Source: Propionivibrio sp. | Lineage (GTDB): Bacteria; Pseudomonadota; Gammaproteobacteria; Burkholderiales; Rhodocyclaceae | Length of the DNA: 6,709 nt | NCBI GenBank assembly: GCA_003249625.1 | Contig: QKII01000056.1 | Span: 1-6,709 of the forward strand | Direction: 5' to 3' | Shown here: positions 1-5,926 of the stretch, piece after piece | How positions within the stretch are numbered: position 1 is the first letter of the stretch | Layout of the letters: each line of letters opens with the position of its first letter | Program-made: the position numbers and the translations under genes | The notes under the pieces: generated by a model | The model's input: only the letters and a program-made list of their open reading frames with translations | The model's database searches: none | Told to the model about the DNA's origin: nothing

Positions 1-459
1 GGCTACCTCGTTTTCCGAGAAGATTCGGTCCAGGTCGAGCAAGATCAGAAACTGCTCGTCCACCTGCCCCATTCCAGCTACATAATCGGCACTAAGGTGC
101 ATTCCCAAGCGTGGTGGCGGCTCGACCTGATCATCGCGCATCTCAAGCACTTCGCGCACCGAGTCGGCAAGGGCGCCAACAATTTGGTCCTCCCCACCAA
201 CATTAACCTCGATGACCAATATACAGGTGTCCTGGGTAAATTCTCCCACGGGCAACCCGAGTTTGACCCGCATATCGATGACCGGCACCACCTGGCCGCG
301 CAGGTTAATAACGCCCAACATGAAATCAGGGGTCTGCGGGACACTGGTCACGGGAACCAAAGTCAGAATCTCCCGCGTTCTGACGACCTCCACCCCGAAC
401 AACTCGCCTGCAAGGCAAAAAGTAACATACTGTCGACTTGCCATTTTTTCACTTTCCAC
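1..459 (-). CDS. cheW: CheW chemotaxis coupling protein, C-terminal end cut by window edge
   Basis: CheW is the cytoplasmic SH3-like adaptor that links chemoreceptors to the histidine kinase CheA. The 153 visible residues cover almost a full CheW (families usually run about 150-170 aa), and no stop is reached before the left edge. Visible hallmarks are an N-terminal beta strand YVTFCLAGELFGVEV (residues 11-25), the conserved GVINLRG segment (49-55) followed by VVPVIDMR (57-64), and a late strand FLILLDLDRIF (137-147). The GTG start at 459 is preferred because a GAGGAGG Shine-Dalgarno lies 6 bases upstream. The in-frame ATG at 444 would sit 21 bases from it. The gene follows the chemoreceptor by 11 bp on the same strand, so it is probably translated from the same mRNA and may be dedicated to that receptor. 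A CheV or a CheW domain of CheA is less likely, since no extra domain is seen, but the C-terminus is not visible. Confidence 0.93.
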   Translation of the reverse strand, partial: MESEKMASRQYVTFCLAGELFGVEVVRTREILTLVPVTSVPQTPDFMLGVINLRGQVVPVIDMRVKLGLPVGEFTQDTCILVIEVNVGGEDQIVGALADSVREVLEMRDDQVEPPPRLGMHLSADYVAGMGQVDEQFLILLDLDRIFSENEVA

Positions 460-465
460 GACTTG

Positions 466-473
466 CCTCCTCA
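466..473 (-). promoter_or_regulatory. cheW Shine-Dalgarno overlapping the receptor stop codon
   Basis: On the minus strand the receptor ends TGA, and that stop runs directly into GAGGAGG, giving TGAGGAGG. Six bases then separate it from the GTG of cheW. The overlap suggests translational coupling: ribosomes ending on the receptor would re-initiate at cheW and keep their stoichiometry linked. The same site decides for GTG at 459 over ATG at 444. Confidence 0.75.
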
Positions 474-2285
474 ATAGGCTTCAAATTCGTCGTCTTGAGC
501 ATCGCGCCGAGCAGCACGTTCAGTCTGCTTCATCGAGGGCAGCTTGTTACTTGTTATTGTCAATAGCGCCACCTTGGAAGCACTTTTGCCCTGTTTGACG
601 ACTTGCCTGGCGGGTTGCCTGCCGACTGTGGAATCCCGGTGTACGCGACTACCCTGCTCAAGAACGAAGAAGGCCATCATATCTGCCATCTGATCAGCCT
701 GTCCGGTCAGTTCCTCGGCAGTCGATGCCATCTCCTCCGATGCCGAAGCATTCTGCTGAATCACTGCGTCTAGTTGCTGGATGCTCTTGCTAATCTGTCC
801 GGCGCCGGCATCCTGCTCGCGGCTGGCTGCCGCAATCTCCTGCACCAATTCCGCGGTTTTCTGGATATTCGGCACGATCGATTCAAGGAGATTACCAGCC
901 CTTTCCGCAACGTCGACGCTACTGCTGGAGAGCTCGTTGATCTCCCCGGCCGCCTTCTGGCTTCGCTCGGCCAGTTTGCGCACCTCGGCGGCAACCACCG
1001 CAAACCCCTTGCCATGCTCACCGGCACGGGCTGCCTCGATGGCCGCATTGAGTGCCAGCAGGTTGGTCTGCCGCGCGATCTCCTCGATGATGTTAATTTT
1101 GGTGGCAATCTCCTTCATGGCCACAACCGTTTGATTGACCGCAACGCCGCCTTCTTTTGCATCATCGGCAGTACGAGTCGCAATTCTTTCCGTCTGAATG
1201 GCATTGTCCGTATTCTGGCGAATATTGGCCGTCATCTGCTCGATGCTCGACGATGCCTCCTCCGCTGCTGCTGCCTGCTCGGTCGCCCCCTGTGACATCA
1301 CTTCTGCCGATGCACTGATCGCCTGGGCTCCAGATTGGACGTTACCCGAGGCGGCACGAAGATCGTTGACCATCCGCCGCAGGTCGTCGCCGACCTGTTT
1401 CAAGGACAGCCGCAGTTCATCCCGATCGCTGCGAGGTTCCACCCGGAACGTAAGGTCCCCCTCGGCAAGATTCCGCATGTTATTGATGACCTCGTGCTGC
1501 AGGCTGTCGGCAAAGCGGTCCATTGTTTTGCCCATCTCGCCGATTTCATCGTCGCGATCAAGTCGCAAACGCTGATTCAGGTGCCCTTCTTCCATCTCCT
1601 TGATCATCTCGACAGTTCCGCGCAGCGGCACGAGGATCCCACGGGCAATAACTACGGCAACGACAATTCCAATGGCAAAAGCAATCACCGAGAAGATGAC
1701 GACGCCCAGCAAGGTCTGGCGGCTTTTCGCCAGCATTGCTTCATCTGTCATGACGTTTTCATTGACCTGATCGATTATTTCCTTGAAGAGAGCCTTCACC
1801 TGGACAAGGCTTGCCAATGTCTCTTTCTCGTAGACCTCCTTGGCTGCATGTTCCATTTCGGCTGTCCGGGTCTTTCCCTCCAGTTCATCCTTTAAGGTAA
1901 TAGCTGAGGCATGAAGTCGACGGTGAGGTTCCTCCAGTTTTACCAGCAGGGATGACAATCCCGGGAGAAGCTGCTCTGCCTCCTTGCGTCCCGCGCCGTA
2001 GTACCATTTACCCAGACCGCACAGATGGTGGTCCGTTTCGACATCGAGACGCTGAATTGATTCATTGTTGACGAAATCATTCAGCTTGAGCACCCAATTG
2101 AGATGGTCGGCCTCGCGCTGGACCACCTCCCCACGCAATTTGTTTCCGCCGATGACTTCCTTCGCATTAGCGACAATACCATTAACTCCATAGCCGGCCC
2201 AGACGCCCACCACGAGCAGCAGTCCAAGCACAAGACCAAATCCCAGGGCAAACTTTCCTGCGAGGCGTAAATTTTTCCAGCTCAT
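471..2285 (-). CDS. Methyl-accepting chemotaxis protein with periplasmic CZB-like domain
   Basis: A 604-aa transmembrane chemoreceptor. TM1 is about residues 10-33 and TM2 about 191-216, leaving a periplasmic sensor of about 34-190. That sensor has the pattern H61..W64, then C89-G-L-G-K-W94, then H121 and H125, which matches the 3His/1Cys zinc-ligand layout of CZB domains. A HAMP domain follows TM2 (about 213-265), with a second HAMP-like segment at about 266-315. The cytoplasmic signalling hairpin tip is clear, with [20 protein letters not shown] at 402-421 followed by [21 protein letters not shown]. Glutamine/glutamate pairs near 336-349 and 510-526 are probable methylation sites. A linker of about 55 residues after the coiled coil ends in DDEFEAY, which may be a tether for CheR or CheB (inference). 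The ATG at 2285 has GGAGG 8 bases upstream. It is the first gene of a unit with cheW. The ligand is unknown; zinc or a redox/oxidant signal acting through the site is plausible by family analogy. Confidence 0.95.
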   Translation of the reverse strand: MSWKNLRLAGKFALGFGLVLGLLLVVGVWAGYGVNGIVANAKEVIGGNKLRGEVVQREADHLNWVLKLNDFVNNESIQRLDVETDHHLCGLGKWYYGAGRKEAEQLLPGLSSLLVKLEEPHRRLHASAITLKDELEGKTRTAEMEHAAKEVYEKETLASLVQVKALFKEIIDQVNENVMTDEAMLAKSRQTLLGVVIFSVIAFAIGIVVAVVIARGILVPLRGTVEMIKEMEEGHLNQRLRLDRDDEIGEMGKTMDRFADSLQHEVINNMRNLAEGDLTFRVEPRSDRDELRLSLKQVGDDLRRMVNDLRAASGNVQSGAQAISASAEVMSQGATEQAAAAEEASSSIEQMTANIRQNTDNAIQTERIATRTADDAKEGGVAVNQTVVAMKEIATKINIIEEIARQTNLLALNAAIEAARAGEHGKGFAVVAAEVRKLAERSQKAAGEINELSSSSVDVAERAGNLLESIVPNIQKTAELVQEIAAASREQDAGAGQISKSIQQLDAVIQQNASASEEMASTAEELTGQADQMADMMAFFVLEQGSRVHRDSTVGRQPARQVVKQGKSASKVALLTITSNKLPSMKQTERAARRDAQDDEFEAY

Positions 2286-2363
2286 GGTCTAATCCTCCCG
2301 TCGACTGTCTAAATCTCACTTACCAGAAAGCCGTTTTTCATTATCAACCAGGACGATTAATTT

Positions 2364-2379
2364 AGCATAATTTATGCCA
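2364..2379 (-). promoter_or_regulatory. Candidate sigma54 (-24/-12) promoter of the receptor-cheW unit, or palindromic operator
   Basis: The minus strand reads TGGCATAAATTATGCT. The GG and GC doublets are exactly 10 bases apart, as sigma54 promoters require, with a mismatch in each box against TGGCAC-N5-TTGCW. Transcription would start near 2352, leaving a leader of about 67 bases before the ATG. The same bases contain a 13-bp perfect palindrome (GCATAA-T-TTATGC, 2365-2377 on the plus strand), so this could instead be a repressor or activator site. A sigma70 alternative here (TTGCAA, 15-base spacer, TATGCT) is poorly spaced. No bacterial enhancer-binding site was identified. Confidence 0.35.
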
Positions 2380-2519
2380 TTTACTTGCAATGATTAATAT
2401 CTTTTACTTTTTATAACAATGTCGTGATCTTGTATCTAAATGGTTTATACCGAAACGATGTTTTACATATTTAGACGTGACTTTATGACACAGTTTTGTG
2501 CGATTTTTGTTAGATATTT

Positions 2520-2535
2520 GGCACAACGCTGTGCC
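2520..2535. repeat. Inverted repeat GGCACA-ACGC-TGTGCC upstream of hemerythrin
   Basis: Perfect 6-bp arms flank a 4-base centre, about 50 bp upstream of the hemerythrin -35 box. The position fits an activator or regulator site, or a small hairpin if transcribed. It superficially resembles a -24/-12 element (TGGCAC...GTGCC), but the GG-GC spacing is 11 rather than 10, so a sigma54 reading is disfavoured. Confidence 0.4.
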
Positions 2536-2586
2536 ACGCCAAAGAGGAAAGAGCCATTTGAGATACGCACCCGTTCCCAACACCGA

Positions 2587-2614
2587 TTGACTATCAAAAC
2601 AATTTTGGTATGTT
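2587..2614 (+). promoter_or_regulatory. Sigma70 promoter with extended -10 for the hemerythrin gene
   Basis: The -35 box is TTGACT (2587-2592), the spacer is 16 bases, and the -10 box is TATGTT (2609-2614) preceded by TGG, an extended -10 motif. The start would be near 2620, giving a leader of roughly 40 bases with GAGAGGT (2652-2658) as the ribosome site just ahead of ATG 2663. Nothing else in the divergent region is as close to consensus on this strand. Confidence 0.65.
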
Positions 2615-2662
2615 TTCTGCTTTTGCCGCGAGCAATGCACCCATAAATCTTGAGAGGTAAAC

Positions 2663-3076
2663 ATGGCTATCGAGTGGAGTGATGAACTTTTAGTAGGTAA
2701 TCCAACCATAGATCAACAGCATCAGGAAATTTTCAAACACTTCAACGACTTCCTTGGTGCCTGTAAAATGGGCAAGGGCCGTGAAGCGTTGCTTGAAATG
2801 CTCAAATTCCTTGATGACTATGTTAATTATCATTTTGCCACTGAGGAAAAGCTGATGGCTGAGATCGGCTACCCGGATATTCACTCGCATAAAAATGAGC
2901 ATCGTAATCTCCGCAACCTTGTCTTGGCATTGCATACCGAAGCGTCAAAAGATGGTGCGACCTTGAGCCTGATAGCCGATACAAACCGTAAACTGTTGGA
3001 CTGGCTGCTCGGTCACATTAAAAAAGCCGACAAAGATCTTGCTGGTTTTGCAAATAGCAAATGGGGCTTGCTTTAA
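2663..3076 (+). CDS. Bacteriohemerythrin (single-domain O2-binding diiron protein)
   Basis: A 137-aa stand-alone hemerythrin, the usual size for bacterial single-domain members, with no signal peptide or membrane segment, so cytosolic. All seven diiron ligands are present in order: H20 (in IDQQHQEIF), H57 and E61 (HFATE), H76 and H80 (HKNEH), and H118 and D123 (HIKKAD). The N-terminal IEWSDELLVGNPTIDQQH is typical of the family. Such proteins bind O2 reversibly at a mu-oxo/carboxylato-bridged diiron site and serve in oxygen storage, delivery to oxidases, or sensing and detoxification in microaerobes and anaerobes. It is monocistronic: it has its own promoter upstream and a strong terminator 37 bp past the stop. 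It is divergent from the chemoreceptor, which suggests but does not prove a shared oxygen or redox cue. Its codons look more AT-rich than those of the rSAM-TetR operon. Confidence 0.95.
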   Translation: MAIEWSDELLVGNPTIDQQHQEIFKHFNDFLGACKMGKGREALLEMLKFLDDYVNYHFATEEKLMAEIGYPDIHSHKNEHRNLRNLVLALHTEASKDGATLSLIADTNRKLLDWLLGHIKKADKDLAGFANSKWGLL

Positions 3077-3112
3077 GTCGAAAATCTGGCTTACCGCAGG
3101 TTCTAAAAAATG

Positions 3113-3148
3113 AAGCGGCCACCCGGAGAATCAGGTGGCCGCTTTTTT
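3113..3148. terminator. Strong, probably bidirectional intrinsic terminator
   Basis: A perfect 9-bp GC-rich stem, GCGGCCACC (3115-3123) with GGTGGCCGC (3134-3142), is extended by AA/TT and closes a 10-base loop. Six T residues follow (3143-3148). On the other strand the hairpin is followed after two bases by another T run (the A run 3105-3110). It therefore fits both the hemerythrin transcript (plus) and the converging rSAM-TetR transcript (minus), whose last stop is at 3254. Confidence 0.9.
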
Positions 3149-3253
3149 CGAAGTCGTAGATATAGTATTCCTCCGTTGGCACCAGTTTTTACATTAGAAT
3201 CTGTGATTCCGACAACACATAGCCCAGCAGTTGCCAATATGTTAGCCCTGATT

Positions 3254-3883
3254 TCAACGTGATGCCCCATCTTTTTGTGGAGTCAACGACAGCCTCGCCG
3301 ACTCGGTCAGATAAGGTCTGAGCAATAAGTGCAGGTGATCAATGCCCCGTTTCAGGGTCTCATCGTTCACCTCCTCACCACCGACCTCCAGGTAGTTCAG
3401 CCAGAAGAGCGTCATCATCCAGACTTGCTCGGCCAGCAGATTGCGAACGGTCACGGCAAGTGGCACTAAAAAGCCCTGCGCAATCGAGCGATCGAGAGCC
3501 GCATCGACCATGGCCAGATTGACTCGGTGCGAGGCGACGAACTGCTCGCCAAGGAGGGGGTCGGCCATGACCAGCGCGGTCAGTTCCCGTTTAAAGAAGC
3601 GGTAGCGCCAATTAAACCTTTGGATCATGATGAAGGTTTCGGCCATCGTCTCCGCCGTCCCGGGGCCCCGTTCGGCATTGATCGCCAGGTATTCCCGGGT
3701 GCCGACATCGTGCATCTGGGCGAAAATGGCCCGGATGATCGCTTCCTTGTTGCGAAAGTGGTAATAGAGGTTGCCGGGACTGATCCCCATGGCCGCAGCA
3801 ATATGGTTGGTGGTCACTGCCTTCGTCCCGCTGGCGTTGAACAGGTCGATGGCTGTCTCGACAATGCGCTCCTGCGTGGTCAT
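3254..3883 (-). CDS. TetR/AcrR-family transcriptional repressor
   Basis: A 209-aa one-component regulator. The N-terminal DNA-binding domain is typical: TTQERIVETAIDLF (2-15), then a helix-turn-helix TTNHIAAAMGISPGNLYYHF (24-43), then NKEAIIRAIF. The remainder (about 60-195) is an all-helical ligand-binding and dimerisation domain rich in aromatic residues (RFNWRYRFF around 89-97, WMMTLFWLNYL around 155-165), suggesting a hydrophobic effector; this is an inference. The open frame extends upstream to 4018, but ATG 3883 is chosen because the extra N-terminus is cysteine-rich, unlike TetR proteins, and overlaps the preceding gene. The start lies 10 bp after the stop of the radical SAM gene, with only a weak purine-rich RBS, so it is co-transcribed with it and probably translationally coupled. 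The perfect palindrome in the operon promoter is its likely operator. Confidence 0.93.
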   Translation of the reverse strand: MTTQERIVETAIDLFNASGTKAVTTNHIAAAMGISPGNLYYHFRNKEAIIRAIFAQMHDVGTREYLAINAERGPGTAETMAETFIMIQRFNWRYRFFKRELTALVMADPLLGEQFVASHRVNLAMVDAALDRSIAQGFLVPLAVTVRNLLAEQVWMMTLFWLNYLEVGGEEVNDETLKRGIDHLHLLLRPYLTESARLSLTPQKDGASR

Positions 3884-3893
3884 GGCCGCTCTT

Positions 3894-5252
3894 TTAGTAA
3901 TCGAGGTGGGCGGTCCGCACCCGCTGAAGAAAGACCCCGAACAGGCGCAGTCGCAACAACAGGCCGTGCAACCCGTAGCGCAGCAGAGTCGGCAGCGACC
4001 GGTGCATCGGCACGGCACCCGAATAGAGCTTTGCCATCTCCTGGTAAAACTCCGGCAACGGCAGTTTGGTCGGCAGCAGGGCGTGCAGCATATCGTACAA
4101 CTCGGGCTTGTTGCTGAGCAGTTCGTGACGGTGCGACGCGTGTAGCTCGGTACCAGGCAGCGGAGTCATCACCGTAAAGGTCGCATAGGTAAGTTTCAGC
4201 TTCCGGATATAGGTGTTCAAAGCCCGGAAGTCGTCACTGGTATAGGCTGGATCGACCATAAACGAGGCATACATCATCACCCCAAGGTTCCGAAGGATGC
4301 TTGCTGCAGCAGCCTGCTGATCGGTGGTTACCCCTTTTTTCATCGCTGCCAAACGCTCGTCGGAGAAATCCTCCATCCCCACAAACACCTGAGAGAGCCC
4401 AAGTCGAGCCCACTTGGCGAACAGGTCAGGATGCCTGACGATGGTGTCAACCCGCGCATAGAGGAAATAACGCTTGCGGATTCCGGCCGCGGCAATCAGG
4501 TCGGCGAGTTGCTCCATGCGCCTGGTGTCGCACATCGACTCGTCGTCACAGAAAAAAACGTTCTCCTCGGCAATCCCCTTCAGCTCCTCGACCACCGCGA
4601 CCGGGTCGCGGCGCAGGTACTTGCCACCGGTGATGGCCCAGAGCGCACAGAAGGTACAGCGGGCCGTGCATCCCAGCGAGGTACGGACTGATGCCAACGG
4701 CTTGAACCACTCACTGAAATACCGTGAGCGCCAGGCCGCTGTCAGGCTACGGTCGGGAAACGGCAGTTCATCGAGCGGGGTATAGGTGCGCGGGGGCGTA
4801 AAAATCATTCCTGTTGGATGCGGAATACCGAGCCCGTCAATCCTGCGGAAGTCCCGTCCTCCGTCCAGTTCCAGCAGAATTTCTCGCAGGGCCACCACTC
4901 CTTCGCCAATCACCACAAGGTCGAAGGCGCTCTCGTTGAAATCCTCCGGAACTACCGTGGCATGGTGTCCACCGATCACCAGGAATACCTCAGGCTTTAG
5001 CCTGCGGATTGACGCTGCCAACTCCCTGACGATGTTCAGATGGCTGGTAAAGGCGGTCAGGCCGACGACGTCTGGCTGGAACTCATGGACTGCGTTCTCA
5101 ATGTCAGCGTCGAGGCGGCCGTCGTGCAAGCGGACGCGATGCCCGTCCTGCTGTGCGGCGGCGCCGAGATATTCGAGCGCCAGCGGCTCGAACAGGTAGA
5201 CCTGGTCCATTAGCGGAGCCCGGCTAGGCGGCTGGATCAACAATATGTTCAT
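3894..5252 (-). CDS. B12-binding-domain radical SAM enzyme, substrate unknown
   Basis: A 452-aa cytosolic enzyme with the class B architecture. An N-terminal Rossmann-like cobalamin-binding domain (about 1-140) contains NILLIQPPS (2-10), the DVVGLTAFTSH segment (61-71) and the IGGHHATVVPEDF signature (93-105). The radical SAM barrel follows, with the [4Fe-4S] ligands C195, C199 and C202 in GCTARCTFC. FVGMEDFSDE (290-299) and TPLPGTELH (363-371) are typical late-barrel segments. The DxHxxG cobalamin motif is absent, as in many such enzymes. The C-terminal 35 residues are leucine/arginine-rich and amphipathic. The family uses methylcobalamin and SAM for methyl transfer to unactivated carbons or for ring and lipid chemistry. 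By eye it resembles hopanoid C-3 methylase (HpnR)-type enzymes, but this is not secure. ATG 5252 is chosen over ATG 5279 because it has GGAGG 4 bases upstream and the upstream ATG lies at or before the predicted transcription start. It is the first gene of an operon with tetR. Confidence 0.9.
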   Translation of the reverse strand: MNILLIQPPSRAPLMDQVYLFEPLALEYLGAAAQQDGHRVRLHDGRLDADIENAVHEFQPDVVGLTAFTSHLNIVRELAASIRRLKPEVFLVIGGHHATVVPEDFNESAFDLVVIGEGVVALREILLELDGGRDFRRIDGLGIPHPTGMIFTPPRTYTPLDELPFPDRSLTAAWRSRYFSEWFKPLASVRTSLGCTARCTFCALWAITGGKYLRRDPVAVVEELKGIAEENVFFCDDESMCDTRRMEQLADLIAAAGIRKRYFLYARVDTIVRHPDLFAKWARLGLSQVFVGMEDFSDERLAAMKKGVTTDQQAAAASILRNLGVMMYASFMVDPAYTSDDFRALNTYIRKLKLTYATFTVMTPLPGTELHASHRHELLSNKPELYDMLHALLPTKLPLPEFYQEMAKLYSGAVPMHRSLPTLLRYGLHGLLLRLRLFGVFLQRVRTAHLDY

Positions 5253-5277
5253 GGGTCCTCCGGTATCGCAGGATAAC

Positions 5278-5305
5278 ACATATTAGAGCATTTACTCTAA
5301 TATGT
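5278..5305. promoter_or_regulatory. Perfect 11-6-11 palindrome, likely TetR operator
   Basis: The arms ACATATTAGAG (5278-5288) and CTCTAATATGT (5295-5305) are exact inverted copies around a 6-base centre (CATTTA). The 28-bp site covers nearly all of the region from the -35 to the -10 box of the rSAM-tetR promoter. A repressor bound there would block RNA polymerase. Size and symmetry suit a TetR dimer, or a pair of dimers, and the only regulator gene nearby is the TetR in the same operon. Confidence 0.8.
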
Positions 5306-5308
5306 CAA
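5280..5308 (-). promoter_or_regulatory. Near-consensus sigma70 promoter of the rSAM-tetR operon
   Basis: On the minus strand, TTGACA (5308-5303, perfect consensus) and TAATAT (5285-5280) are separated by exactly 17 bases. Transcription would begin around 5273, about 20 bases before the ATG at 5252. That leaves room for the GGAGG at 5261-5257 and excludes the upstream in-frame ATG at 5279. So strong a promoter overlaid by a perfect operator suggests high expression when derepressed. Confidence 0.85.
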
Positions 5309-5404
5309 CGGCCTGTATTCCCGGCAAAGCTGTCAGCGCCTCAAGAAAACATGGATACTGTTGTCCCGGAGGTTGGGGGCACATGTGTTATAAAGTGGAG
5401 TTTA

Positions 5405-5434
5405 TTGTCACAATTAATACGAATGGCTTATAAT
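5405..5434 (+). promoter_or_regulatory. Sigma70 promoter of the duplicated CxxC miniprotein
   Basis: TTGTCA (5405-5410) and a perfect TATAAT (5429-5434) are separated by 18 bases. The start would be near 5441, with a leader of about 37 bases that includes AAGGAG (5466-5471), 6 bases before ATG 5478. The well-formed promoter and RBS are the main reason to believe that the short ORF is a real gene. Confidence 0.7.
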
Positions 5435-5477
5435 ATAAATGGGGGAGAAGGTGTAAGTTAAAGGAAAGGAGTTTCTT

Positions 5478-5693
5478 ATGTCCAAACAATATACGGATAG
5501 ATTTTCTGAAGCAGAAAAAGAGCTCTCGGAAAAGTCGGCCTTCATCTGTGAAAGCTGTAACACAAAATACGACAAGGAAGAGGCATTAAGACAATATAAG
5601 GATAGATTTACAGAAGCAGAGAAAGAGCTCTCGGAAAAATCGGCCTTCATCTGTGAAAGCTGTAACACAAAGCGCAAAGCGGCAAGCTCATAA
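5478..5693 (+). CDS. 71-aa protein of two near-identical CxxC units, function unknown
   Basis: I do not recognise this protein. It consists of residues 4-30 and 39-65, two 27-residue units identical at 25 positions, joined by YDKEEALR and followed by a short basic tail RKAASS. Each unit has a charged, probably helical stretch (DRFSEAEKELSEKS in copy 1) followed by AFICESCNTK, giving CxxC pairs at C24/C27 and C59/C62. Two CxxC knuckles 31 residues apart could form one four-cysteine zinc site, or each could act as half of an inter-chain site; both are inferences. It has no signal peptide or transmembrane segment, so it is cytosolic. The second copy ends just after the CxxC, where copy 1 continues as YDKEEALR. 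It is preceded by a good promoter and AAGGAG, is monocistronic, and is AT-richer than the rSAM operon. The minus-strand frame through it is only a shadow of the repeat. Confidence 0.75.
   Translation: MSKQYTDRFSEAEKELSEKSAFICESCNTKYDKEEALRQYKDRFTEAEKELSEKSAFICESCNTKRKAASS
5487..5672 (+). repeat. Direct duplication of an 81-bp segment within the CxxC gene
   Basis: Copy 1 is 5487-5567 and copy 2 is 5592-5672, offset by 105 bp (35 codons, in frame) with 24 bp between. They match at 75 of 81 positions by hand alignment. Three differences are silent third-base changes; the other three produce T to K and S to T. A 32-base identical block covers the CxxC coding part (5535-5566 and 5640-5671). This indicates a fairly recent duplication. 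Confidence 0.95.
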
Positions 5694-5890
5694 CACTATA
5701 AATGCTATATGTCATGACAACTTGGTTATGCGAAGGACGATTCTCCCCTAGATTGGCAGCCGCTACAGATATGGTGAAAGTGGCGCAACGTCGAGCAGCT
5801 TTTTAAAAGGTCGATTAGGGTTGATGTTTCACTTTATTTAAAGGCGAGACCGATGGATAAATTGCAATTCACACACTGCCTGCCAAATGA

Positions 5891-5926
5891 AACGGCCACC
5901 TAGTGTTCCAGGTGGCCAATGTTTTC
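5891..5926 (+). terminator. Terminator-like hairpin resembling the one at 3113-3148
   Basis: An 8-bp perfect stem, GGCCACCT (5894-5901) with AGGTGGCC (5910-5917), has an 8-base loop AGTGTTCC. It is followed by AATG and then TTTT (5922-5925), a poor, displaced U tract. It may end the transcript of the CxxC gene 200 bp upstream, or be a repeated hairpin element with another role. Confidence 0.45.

Larger units (their letters stand above)
2286..2662. other. Divergent AT-rich intergenic control region
   Basis: This 377-bp stretch separates the minus-strand chemoreceptor from the plus-strand hemerythrin. It is visibly AT-rich, especially 2336-2520, and holds no convincing gene. It contains a sigma54-like palindromic element (2364-2379), a 6-4-6 inverted repeat (2520-2535) and the hemerythrin promoter (2587-2614). 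A looser pair, TCTAAAT at 2435-2441 and ATTTAGA at 2469-2475, is 27 bases apart and may be chance in AT-rich DNA. Confidence 0.8.

Noticed and set aside
2314..2371. Sigma28 flagellar promoter for the receptor
   Set aside because: TAAA and GATAA occur on the minus strand but 15 bases apart, not the 18 implied by the TAAA-N15-GCCGATAA consensus, and GCC is absent.
2440..2646. Plus-strand ORF of 68 aa before hemerythrin
   Set aside because: No RBS or recognisable product, and it spans the hemerythrin promoter and regulatory repeat.
3884..4018. N-terminal extension of the TetR reading frame (to ATG 4018)
   Set aside because: The extra residues are cysteine/arginine-rich, unlike any TetR N-terminus, and lie within the end of the radical SAM gene; ATG 3883 begins the canonical helix-turn-helix domain.
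5253..5279. Nine-residue upstream extension of the radical SAM protein
   Set aside because: The upstream ATG at 5279 overlaps the operator and -10 region, ahead of the predicted transcription start; ATG 5252 has GGAGG and begins the family-typical NILLIQPPS strand.
5487..5672. CRISPR-like repeat unit
   Set aside because: Only two long imperfect copies that lie in frame inside a coding gene; no array, no cas genes.
5414..5677. Minus-strand ORF of 87 aa with an internal repeat
   Set aside because: It is the antisense shadow of the duplicated CxxC gene: its repeat comes from the same 81-bp DNA copies, and the plus strand has the promoter and RBS.
5702..5806. 34-aa plus-strand ORF (begins MLYVMTTW, ends AQRRAAF)
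   Set aside because: No Shine-Dalgarno and no recognisable domain; could be a gene remnant but cannot be supported.
5738..5806. Possible GEMM-type (cyclic dinucleotide) riboswitch suggested by a GAAA...GCGCAA pattern
   Set aside because: The conserved GEMM core (a GGCAAACC-like segment and paired P1b/P1a elements) is missing, and no gene follows directly.
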